NCBI GenBank assembly: GCA_016281495.1
Contig: JAEEIU010000012.1
Location: 124,001-188,000, forward strand
From: Treponema sp.
GTDB taxonomy: Bacteria > Spirochaetota > Spirochaetia > Treponematales > Treponemataceae
Direction: 5' to 3'
Length of the DNA stretch: 64,000 nucleotides
The position numbers and the translations under genes are program-made. The notes under the pieces were generated by a model. The model had not been told where the DNA came from. It saw only the letters and a list, made by a program, of their open reading frames with translations, and searched no databases. Positions 45,665 through 52,239 of this stretch are shown here, piece after piece (positions within the stretch are counted from its first letter, which is position 1; each line of letters starts with the position of its first letter).

Positions 45665-46411
45665 ATGAAAAACTTTAACTTCGACATTATAAAGAAAATC
45701 GATTACATTTTAGTTTTGATTCTGGCTGTAGCTGCAATCATCACATTTTCCGTAATCACAATTAAAGACATTCTTCCACGAAAAGATTATAAATCAGCAC
45801 AAATAAAAGTTGTAAACTCCGAAGATGAGAAATCAGCAGAAGATACCACTGAGTCAATTAATTTTATGACTAAACTGGATGATGTATATGTTTTTTCAGT
45901 CTCATCATCAGCGATAAAATCAGATGAATTATACCTTCCTGCAAGTGCAGGTATTGAAATATCAAATACAATACCAAGATATGGTTCATCACAAATCATC
46001 AATTTTCTTTTTGTAAGAAACGGTCAGGAAACAAGTTTATTTTCTTCTAAAGCATTTATCTATAAATATGAGTTCAAGACTAATCCAGAGTCATATTCCA
46101 CCTCTTCCTATAGCGACTATGACCATGATTTTAACATCTATGCCGTAATAAAAAGCGATACCAACAATGACAAGTTCCTGGACAGCAGGGATAATATTTC
46201 TCTGTACATATCTGATTACGATGGAAGCAATCTGCAGGAACTTTCACCTTCAATTTATTATTTTGCATGCACAGATAATAATGTTTTCGTATTCTCTGAA
46301 TATAATGAAGGTAAAGTAAACTTTTATGAATATGACGGCAACTTGAAAAAGGTAAGTTTGATAAAGACCTTTGAAACAGAGTTGAAAGAGAAAATAATTG
46401 ATTTGTGGTAA
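45665..46411 (+). CDS. Hypothetical single-pass membrane protein
   Basis: A 248-residue protein with one N-terminal transmembrane helix (YILVLILAVAAIITFSVITI) and a large extracytoplasmic beta-rich part. A segment DTNNDKFLDSRDNISLYISD has the look of a calcium-binding loop inside a beta-propeller-like strand pattern. AAGGAGATAAAA precedes the ATG. Sole gene between R3 and R4. No family recognised. Confidence 0.6.
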   Translation: MKNFNFDIIKKIDYILVLILAVAAIITFSVITIKDILPRKDYKSAQIKVVNSEDEKSAEDTTESINFMTKLDDVYVFSVSSSAIKSDELYLPASAGIEISNTIPRYGSSQIINFLFVRNGQETSLFSSKAFIYKYEFKTNPESYSTSSYSDYDHDFNIYAVIKSDTNNDKFLDSRDNISLYISDYDGSNLQELSPSIYYFACTDNNVFVFSEYNEGKVNFYEYDGNLKKVSLIKTFETELKEKIIDLW

Positions 46412-46435
46412 AACAAACGCCACGTGTCCATCTCT

Positions 46436-46471
46436 GATTAACGACCCTCTAAAAATTGACCGTCGTCAAAC
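46436..46471 (+). repeat. Cassette-boundary repeat R4
   Basis: Opens GATTAACGACCCTCT and closes GTCGTCAAAC. Confidence 0.87.
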
Positions 46472-46500
46472 ATAACCTACATTCTATAAATAATAAACGG

Positions 46501-47052
46501 CTAAATAGAAAGATTTTGCTTGAGAACACTTACTACTTTGTCCAAATCATCTCCAATGAATGCTTGTATTTTCTTCTTGTTTTCAAATTCAAAAATCAGA
46601 TTAGAGCTATCAACTATTTTATAATCCATAACTTTTTCCCATTTTTTCACGGAGTCAAGTATTATGCCTTTTTCATAAATACCGTTGTTTTCCGCAGTTT
46701 CTCTAATGATCCTAACAAGTAAATCAATAAAAACTCTAAAGAGATAATAAAGAATAAGTATAAGCATAAGTATAAGAAAAAGTAATTCGAGGTGGTAAGC
46801 TAATACACAAAGAAAAAGATAAAGAACGATGATGCCTGGTGGAACATCATCAGAAGAACCATAACAATAATCGTATATCTTTTGTATTATCCCTTCTCTG
46901 GCAGAACGATTTGGAAGATAACATGGGCAGATTAATTTACCTAAACCTTCGATTCTTTTTTTTAAGATAAAGAACCTGTAAATCAAGGAGGCAAGTATAC
47001 AAATGATTAAAACAAATGCTAATAGAATTGAAATGCTTATGAATATTCTCAT
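46501..47052 (-). CDS. Hypothetical membrane protein
   Basis: A 183-residue protein with an N-terminal helix (FISISILLAFVLIICILASL), a short loop with CPCYLP, two more hydrophobic segments around residues 70-115 and a C-terminal soluble stretch KVMDYKIVDSSNLIFEFENK that could be a PH-like strand set. AGGAGGTAAT precedes the ATG. Only gene between R4 and R5, reading against the repeat direction. Family unknown. Confidence 0.6.
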   Translation of the reverse strand: MRIFISISILLAFVLIICILASLIYRFFILKKRIEGLGKLICPCYLPNRSAREGIIQKIYDYCYGSSDDVPPGIIVLYLFLCVLAYHLELLFLILMLILILYYLFRVFIDLLVRIIRETAENNGIYEKGIILDSVKKWEKVMDYKIVDSSNLIFEFENKKKIQAFIGDDLDKVVSVLKQNLSI

Positions 47053-47079
47053 TATTACCTCCTCATTGATTTTATTTTA

Positions 47080-47115
47080 GGTTTACGACCCTCCAAAAAT
47101 TGACCGTCATCAAAC
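47080..47115 (+). repeat. Cassette-boundary repeat R5
   Basis: As R2 but with GTCATCAAAC at the right end. Confidence 0.88.
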
Positions 47116-47135
47116 AAACAGTGGAATTGAATTAA

Positions 47136-47450
47136 TTATTCATCCAATTGTAAGGGAATATAAATAATCTTTTCACCATTTTTCTTAATTTCCCATAAAC
47201 CTTGAAGTGATTCACCTGTAAAAAAATGTAATACAATTTGTGATTCAGGGAAATTATATCCAACAATTACCAAACCACTCCCTAATACTTCATCAGGCTC
47301 TCCAAAAAGTGAAACTATTTCTGTATATGTAGTTCCCTTTTTGATTTTTCTCATTCTTTCGATTTTAGATTCTTCCATAGGTTTTTCTCCCCAAAAAAAA
47401 TTTGTGCTAAACAATATCGCTATAAAAATTAATACTATTTTTTTAGTCAT
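47136..47450 (-). CDS. Small secreted SmpA/BamE-like protein
   Basis: A 104-residue protein with a signal peptide (KKIVLIFIAILFSTNFFWG) and a small alpha/beta domain KIKKGTTYTEIVSLFGEPDE followed by strands, the pattern of SmpA/OmlA (BamE)-like or BLIP-like modules (xxGxTxxEVxxxxGxP). The ATG overlaps the end of a toxin-like C-terminal remnant read in the same direction, the order seen for toxin and immunity genes. A periplasmic immunity role is inferred only. Confidence 0.65.
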   Translation of the reverse strand: MTKKIVLIFIAILFSTNFFWGEKPMEESKIERMRKIKKGTTYTEIVSLFGEPDEVLGSGLVIVGYNFPESQIVLHFFTGESLQGLWEIKKNGEKIIYIPLQLDE

Positions 47451-47633
47451 TTGGTCCTACCTCATAAAATTTTACAAATTGATAAGAAGATACTGCATTT
47501 CGAGGATCTGTTATTAAACCTTCAGCATCATCTAAATTTGTTACAGGAAACTCGCGGGCTTATGAGCCCACGTTCCATCCTTGTTTTGTCTATTCCAATG
47601 ATAATCATCTCCTCGAATAACTAGAGCAATTTT
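47443..47633 (-). pseudogene. Broken C-terminal end of a possible polymorphic toxin or Rhs-type protein
   Basis: Minus strand, no start: one frame reads DDYHWNRQNKDGTWAHKPAS to a stop, and the next frame continues VTNLDDAEGLITDPRNAVSS to QFVKFYEVGPND. Together they follow a pattern HWxRQNxDGTWxHKPG..PVTNxD..G.I.DP that I recall from C-terminal regions of large secreted bacterial proteins. A one-base frameshift separates the parts. The fragment begins at repeat R6 and runs into the small secreted gene. Confidence 0.45.
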
Positions 47634-47635
47634 CC

Positions 47636-47671
47636 GGTTAACGACCCTCCAAAAATTGACCGTCGTCAAAC
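47636..47671 (+). repeat. Cassette-boundary repeat R6
   Basis: Opens GGTTAACGACCCTCC and closes GTCGTCAAAC. Confidence 0.88.
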
Positions 47672-47691
47672 TATATGTCTAACAAAAGTCG

Positions 47692-48015
47692 TTAATCACG
47701 GATCTTTGTAATTTTTCCGGTACCAATTACAACATTCCCTTCATAGAGCTTAAAAGTTTTACCAGGAGAAAAATTCTTTTTTATTTTCTGGAATTGTAAA
47801 AAAAGAATTCTTATATTTTGCAATTCAGAATCAAACTGGTAATTTTCAATGTAATTTCCTATTACAATACCACAGCAATATCCCTCTTTTTCATTTACTA
47901 ATCTAAAAACTGGTCTATATGTATATTCAGAATCGGTTATAGGAGGCAATTCTTTTCTTCCTCTATTTTTTTTTGAAAAGAAAATAATAGTAGCTAAAAT
48001 ATCATATTCATACAT
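47692..48015 (-). CDS. Stand-alone EF-Tu domain-III-like beta-barrel protein
   Basis: A 107-residue protein whose order of strands follows the C-terminal domain of elongation factor Tu: an opening LATIIFFSKKNRGRKELPPI (EF-Tu: A.I.FL..EEGGR..PI), TYRPVFRLVN (GYRPQF), and an end PGKTFKLYEGNVVIGTGKIT (G..FAIREGGRTVGAGVVT). There is no GTPase domain. GGAGG precedes the ATG. It is the only gene between R6 and R7. It might mimic EF-Tu toward toxins that bind EF-Tu; that is speculation. Confidence 0.6.
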   Translation of the reverse strand: MYEYDILATIIFFSKKNRGRKELPPITDSEYTYRPVFRLVNEKEGYCCGIVIGNYIENYQFDSELQNIRILFLQFQKIKKNFSPGKTFKLYEGNVVIGTGKITKIRD

Positions 48016-48063
48016 ATTAGTCCTCCAATGGGAAGATTATAGCTGGTAATAATAGCTTTATAT

Positions 48064-48100
48064 GGTTAACACCCCTCTAGAAAATTAACCGTCATCAAAC
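48064..48100 (+). repeat. Cassette-boundary repeat R7 (variant)
   Basis: 37 bases opening GGTTAACACCCCTC and closing GTCATCAAAC; right-most member of the array. Confidence 0.8.
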
Positions 48101-48156
48101 TCTTATACCACAAAGCAAGATGAAAACACCAGCCGCGTGACAACACCCCAACACTC

Positions 48157-48939
48157 CTATTTCCTGGCAATCACCGCTATCCATGCCGGGAGGGCTGCCA
48201 TGGGATTGAGGTTCCAGTCATTTATGTTTTCGATGTCATCCTTGCTTTTTGATTTTAGTTCATTGTATGTGTACCAGAATGATGCGTCTGTGGCGGGGAG
48301 TTCTGCCATCTCACAAATGTTCAGGCCGGCCGATATGTTGGAGTTTATGATGTCCTGAATCCTCCAATGTAAATCTGGAAAAACATCGCAATAGGATTTC
48401 TTGATTACAGGTGGCTTCCATGCTTCTCCTGTAAACGGTCTGTTAAAAGGATGGATGTCAAACAGTGCCGAACATCCTCCATCTTTCAACACACGCGAAA
48501 CATTCCTGTACATTTCATTCAAGTCACCAATCCATGTTAAGGTTCCGTTTGAAGTATATACCAAATCGTAGGAAGCGTCCTTTACCTTTGACAGATACAT
48601 TGTATTGTCGCAAATGTATTCTATGTCCAGTCCCCAGTCATCCGATATGGTTCTGGCATTTTCCAGCTGTCTTTCACTTATGTCCAAAGAAGTGACATGC
48701 GCACCCATCAACGCAAGGGCAAATGCGGCATGATTGTCACCACTCGAAGGCAACAGTATTTTCTTTCCTGCAAAGTCACCGACATGTTTTTCAAGCAGGG
48801 CCATCATTCCGGGATGAAATGCAGCCTTTGGATTTTCCCTTATCCTTTCAAGTGCCTCATCAGTCCTCAATGACTTGTACCAATCAGAATCCGAAACTTT
48901 ATTCCAATGTTCCTTAACTTCTTTTTCCCAATCTTCCAT
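48157..48939 (-). CDS. Class I SAM-dependent methyltransferase
   Basis: A 260-residue methyltransferase with N-terminus WEKEVKEHWNKVSDSDWYKS, motif I ILLPSSGDNHAAFALALMGA, the acidic strand end VTSLDISERQLENAR, DASYDLVYTSNGTLTWIGDL and RVLKDGGCSALFDIHPF. The PSSGDNHAAFALA form of motif I (SSGDN instead of GxGxG) is typical of one group of uncharacterised methyltransferases. It lies just outside R7; whether it belongs to the array is unclear. Confidence 0.85.
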   Translation of the reverse strand: MEDWEKEVKEHWNKVSDSDWYKSLRTDEALERIRENPKAAFHPGMMALLEKHVGDFAGKKILLPSSGDNHAAFALALMGAHVTSLDISERQLENARTISDDWGLDIEYICDNTMYLSKVKDASYDLVYTSNGTLTWIGDLNEMYRNVSRVLKDGGCSALFDIHPFNRPFTGEAWKPPVIKKSYCDVFPDLHWRIQDIINSNISAGLNICEMAELPATDASFWYTYNELKSKSKDDIENINDWNLNPMAALPAWIAVIARK

Positions 48940-48963
48940 ATTTATCCTTTCTCTGCGTTCAGC

Positions 48964-49557
48964 TTAAAAGAACACACCCTTTACAAAAATCTCGATTCCG
49001 ATTCCCACCAGGATGATTCCACCAACGAGGGTTGCTTTTGAACCGAGCTTGTCCCCGGCTTTTTTACCGATCAAAAGGCCTGCCATACAAATTGCAAAGG
49101 TAACGGCGGCAATGATAATGGAAGCAATAAACGCCATCAGGAGACCGTAATCTGCAATTGTAAAACCAACCGAAAGCGCATCAATTGAAGTTGCCACACC
49201 CTGAATCAAAAGTGTTGAAAAAGTCAGCTTGACGGCAGTGTCCGCAGAATCTTCTTCTTTTCCATGAATCACTTCCCAAATCATCTTGCCACCGATATAC
49301 AAAAGGAGAAGCAGTGCAATCCACGGAATGAATTTTTCAAAACCCTTGAAGTATTCAACAATAGTATGAACGCAAATCCAGCCTATCATGGGCATTGCAA
49401 ATTGAAAGAACGCATATACTCCCGCGATAAAGCACATGCGTCTTTTTCTCATGCCTGATTCACTTAATGCATTTGCGATTGAAACTGAAAAGGCGTCCAT
49501 TGCAAGCCCCACACCGAGAAGAACGCTGTTTACAAAAAAGATAAGATTCCATTCCAT
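48964..49557 (-). CDS. mntP: Manganese efflux pump MntP
   Basis: A 197-residue six-helix protein with the two MntP signatures, GLAMDAFSVSIANAL near residue 17 and GVATSIDALSVGFTIADY near residue 120, whose Asp residues bind Mn2+. It exports manganese from the cytoplasm. The leader carries a yybP-ykoY-type manganese riboswitch, which fits induction by Mn2+. The ribosome site is weak (AGGC), consistent with control through the leader. Confidence 0.95.
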   Translation of the reverse strand: MEWNLIFFVNSVLLGVGLAMDAFSVSIANALSESGMRKRRMCFIAGVYAFFQFAMPMIGWICVHTIVEYFKGFEKFIPWIALLLLLYIGGKMIWEVIHGKEEDSADTAVKLTFSTLLIQGVATSIDALSVGFTIADYGLLMAFIASIIIAAVTFAICMAGLLIGKKAGDKLGSKATLVGGIILVGIGIEIFVKGVFF

Positions 49558-49578
49558 AAGTTTAATAGCCTAAACACA

Positions 49579-49668
49579 TGAGTCTCGCAATTTAATACAA
49601 GCCAGGAAAGGATTACCCCAAACCAGTATGTTGACTTGTTACGTCGGAAACGCCAGCTACTCCCTCAT
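49579..49668 (-). promoter_or_regulatory. yybP-ykoY manganese riboswitch
   Basis: On the minus strand the leader holds the conserved elements in order: GAGGGAGTAGC, GTCAACATACTGG and GCGAGACTC, with paired segments between them. This is the yybP-ykoY consensus. It ends about 22 bases before the mntP start. Confidence 0.88.
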
Positions 49669-49778
49669 GGAAGATTTAATGATTTGTTAATTTATTATGA
49701 CATAATTTGATGTAACAGGTCAATAATTATACTGCCAAACCTTCTGATAAAGAAAAAATAATTGCAGAATGGAGTGTT

Positions 49779-49804
49779 TTTTGTCACTTGGAGTAGTGAC
49801 AAAA
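49779..49804. repeat. Perfect inverted repeat upstream of the MATE operon promoter
   Basis: TTTTGTCACT and AGTGACAAAA, 10 bp each, around a 6-base loop TGGAGT. It could be an activator site, for instance for the AraC regulator in this operon. Confidence 0.5.
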
Positions 49805-49816
49805 CTTTACTTTTTG

Positions 49817-49845
49817 TATTATATTTGTGTTAGCTTTGGCTAACC
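49817..49845 (+). promoter_or_regulatory. MATE operon promoter with metal box
   Basis: TATTAT (49817-49822) as -10, then TGTTAG-CTTTGG-CTAACC (49828-49845), a near-consensus metal box at the expected transcription start. Confidence 0.55.
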
Positions 49846-49872
49846 TTATGTATAAATATTCAGGAGGTTTAT

Positions 49873-51228
49873 ATGAGTGATAAGCAGGAACCCCGCGAAA
49901 TGCTTGTAAGCGGAAATGTTTTTAAAACAATGCTCACTCTAAGTGTACCGGCTGTTCTCGGTATGGTTGTTATAGGGCTCTATAATTTTATGGATGCCGT
50001 TTTTGTCGGTCAGATGGTTGGTCCAGTTGCAATGACTGCAGTAAAAGTTTCATATCCTTTTACTCTCATCAACAGTGGAATTGCAACCTTAATAGGTCAG
50101 GGCTCTGCTTCTGTTCTTTCCCGTGCAATTGGTGAACGAGACAAAGAAACCATTGATCGCATAATGGGAAATCTTATTTCTTTTGTAACTCTTCTTTCTA
50201 CAATCGTAATTATTGTAGGTTTGATTTTTACACGTCAGCTTCTCACTCTTGCCGGAGCAGAAGGTGAAGTTCTTGATCAGGCAGCATGTTATCTTCGTAT
50301 TGTTTTCTGTGGCTCTCTTTTTGTAAATCTTGGTCAGTCCACTAATATGATTATGCGTGGCGAAGGCAAACTCAAAAAAGCAATGATTATCATGGCAACA
50401 AGCGCCATCCTCAATATCATCCTTGATCCAATTCTCATCAAAGTTTTCGGTACAGAAAATGGAGTTCTTGGAGCTGCCGTAGCAACAATTGCTTCTCAGT
50501 TTGTTTTAATGTGCATGTCTTTCTTCTACTTCATTAAGAAGAGTGATACCGTTCGTATTCACAAAATTCGTTTTGAAGGAAAGCTTGTTAAACCTGTTTT
50601 GAGCGTAGGTGTTTCTGCAATGCTTATGCAGGTAATGTCTATGGTTCAGCAGACAATTCTTTACAACACAGCAGCTAAATGGGGAGGAAGTGAATGGCAG
50701 ACAATTCTTGGTGCAGCACTAAGCCTCCAGGCTTTTGCATTTATTCCTTTGTGGGGAATCAGTCAGGGTTTCCAGCCGGCAATTGGTACAAACTATGGCG
50801 CAAAACTTTTTGATCGTGTTGGCGCATTTACCCGCACCTTTATGATTTCTGCTACAGTTGTGGCACTGCTCTTCTATGTCCCAATCATGTGCTTCCCTGT
50901 AAAAATGCTTTCTTTGTTTATTACCGATACAACCATCGTTGAACTTGGAGCTCCAATGCTCCGTGTAATTTTTGGTGCTTACATCAGTTATGGTGTATTG
51001 ATTCTTTCAATAACATTCTTCCAGGCAATCGGAAAAGCAAGTGGGGCTTCTGTTTTGGCGCTTGCAAGACAGCTTGTTCTCTTCCTGCCTCTGGTTGTAA
51101 TTTTGCCACATGTTGCAGGACTTGGAGTTCAGGGTGTTTTCTATGCACAGCTTGTAACAGACCTCGTTGTTCTTTTGATTGCAATCATTCTTATGGCAAA
51201 TGCCTTTAGAAATATGAAGAAAAACTAA
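49873..51228 (+). CDS. MATE-family multidrug/metabolite exporter
   Basis: A 451-residue protein with twelve hydrophobic segments and MATE marks: VPAVLGMVVIGLYNFMDAVF, GPVAMTAVKVSYPFTLINSG near residue 50, and the half-repeat QAFAFIPLWGISQGFQPAIG after the middle. It would extrude a cationic compound, driven by Na+ or H+. AGGAGG precedes the ATG. It heads an operon with an AraC regulator and two ABC half-transporters, so export of a metallophore or related metabolite is possible. Confidence 0.92.
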   Translation: MSDKQEPREMLVSGNVFKTMLTLSVPAVLGMVVIGLYNFMDAVFVGQMVGPVAMTAVKVSYPFTLINSGIATLIGQGSASVLSRAIGERDKETIDRIMGNLISFVTLLSTIVIIVGLIFTRQLLTLAGAEGEVLDQAACYLRIVFCGSLFVNLGQSTNMIMRGEGKLKKAMIIMATSAILNIILDPILIKVFGTENGVLGAAVATIASQFVLMCMSFFYFIKKSDTVRIHKIRFEGKLVKPVLSVGVSAMLMQVMSMVQQTILYNTAAKWGGSEWQTILGAALSLQAFAFIPLWGISQGFQPAIGTNYGAKLFDRVGAFTRTFMISATVVALLFYVPIMCFPVKMLSLFITDTTIVELGAPMLRVIFGAYISYGVLILSITFFQAIGKASGASVLALARQLVLFLPLVVILPHVAGLGVQGVFYAQLVTDLVVLLIAIILMANAFRNMKKN

Positions 51229-51239
51229 GCGAGGATAAT

Positions 51240-52214
51240 ATGAGCAAAATGCCGGCAGAAAAACTTTTTCAAACATACATGGATTTAATCAGCAAGCGTG
51301 AAAGCGAAGAAATCTATCGTTTGAACGAACCTGTCGGCGAAGGCATTATGAGGCACTCCCACATTGCCAGGGGAATAGAACTCGTTTATTCCGAACTCGA
51401 AAGCTACAATCCGAACTATCAGGCAGAAAAAAAGGAAGTTGACGGACTTGAAATCATGTACATCGTAGATGGCCACGGCGAGTTTGAATTGGAAAACAGA
51501 CAGTTTGCCAGTGGCGAAAAAGGCGACGTCATGATCTTCAACTGCAAGACTGCGGTAAAAAAAGCCATGCTTGGTAAAAGTGGAATGAACTGCATAAGCA
51601 TCATTTTATTTACTGAAGATGCAATTTCTTTTTTGAACGATTTCCTTGGAACAAAAGAATTCTCTGTTTCTACCTTTTTCAAGGACATCAGAAAAAGCGA
51701 TTGTGCCATAACTTTCCCCTGTGGAGAACTTTTGGAAAAACTTTTCCTGGAAACAATCAGGCTGCCTGCCCCCTATTCAAAATATACAGCCAAACTTGCG
51801 GTAATTCATGCATTGCTTCTTTTGATTCAAAAGTTCAGGGATAAAGACAGTATCGACATCCGTACAAAAAGCGACACGCCAGACGCATACTTCAGCGGAT
51901 CCATAGGTCGGAAAGTTCAGAATGTACGCCGCATCATCAACTCAAATCTGGAAAATGAAATCTCTATCGAAGACCTGGCTGTAAAGGTAAATCTGAATCG
52001 AACCACCCTTCAAAAAGTATTTAAGGAAATGTACGGGCTTACAATAAACGAGTATCGCACAAAGGCACGCCTTCAACTTGCAAAAAATCTTCTTGCATCT
52101 ACGGAGCTTTCCATAACCGAGATTGCCAGTCGTTCGGGTTATGCAAATGCAAGCAAATTTTCACAGGTCTTTAAGAAGCATGAGGGAATGCTGCCAAAGG
52201 ACTGGCGCAAATAA
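51240..52214 (+). CDS. AraC-family regulator, PchR/YbtA-like
   Basis: A 324-residue regulator: N-terminal sensor with IMYIVDGHGEFELENRQFAS and GDVMIFNCKTAV, and C-terminal helix-turn-helix pair ISIEDLAVKVNLNRTTLQKV and LSITEIASRSGYANASKFSQ. The NLNRTTLQKVFKEMYGLTIN segment is like PchR/YbtA-type siderophore regulators. GAGG precedes the ATG. As in ybtA-ybtP-ybtQ, it lies just before two ABC half-transporter genes, and likely activates the operon when a siderophore-like ligand binds. Confidence 0.85.
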   Translation: MSKMPAEKLFQTYMDLISKRESEEIYRLNEPVGEGIMRHSHIARGIELVYSELESYNPNYQAEKKEVDGLEIMYIVDGHGEFELENRQFASGEKGDVMIFNCKTAVKKAMLGKSGMNCISIILFTEDAISFLNDFLGTKEFSVSTFFKDIRKSDCAITFPCGELLEKLFLETIRLPAPYSKYTAKLAVIHALLLLIQKFRDKDSIDIRTKSDTPDAYFSGSIGRKVQNVRRIINSNLENEISIEDLAVKVNLNRTTLQKVFKEMYGLTINEYRTKARLQLAKNLLASTELSITEIASRSGYANASKFSQVFKKHEGMLPKDWRK

Positions 52215-52239
52215 ATGATGGATATAATTGGAGGTTTAT

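Noticed and set aside
43329-48100. CRISPR array
   Set aside because: Repeats are 36 bp, but spacings are 0.4-1.2 kb and contain genes; no cas genes are present.
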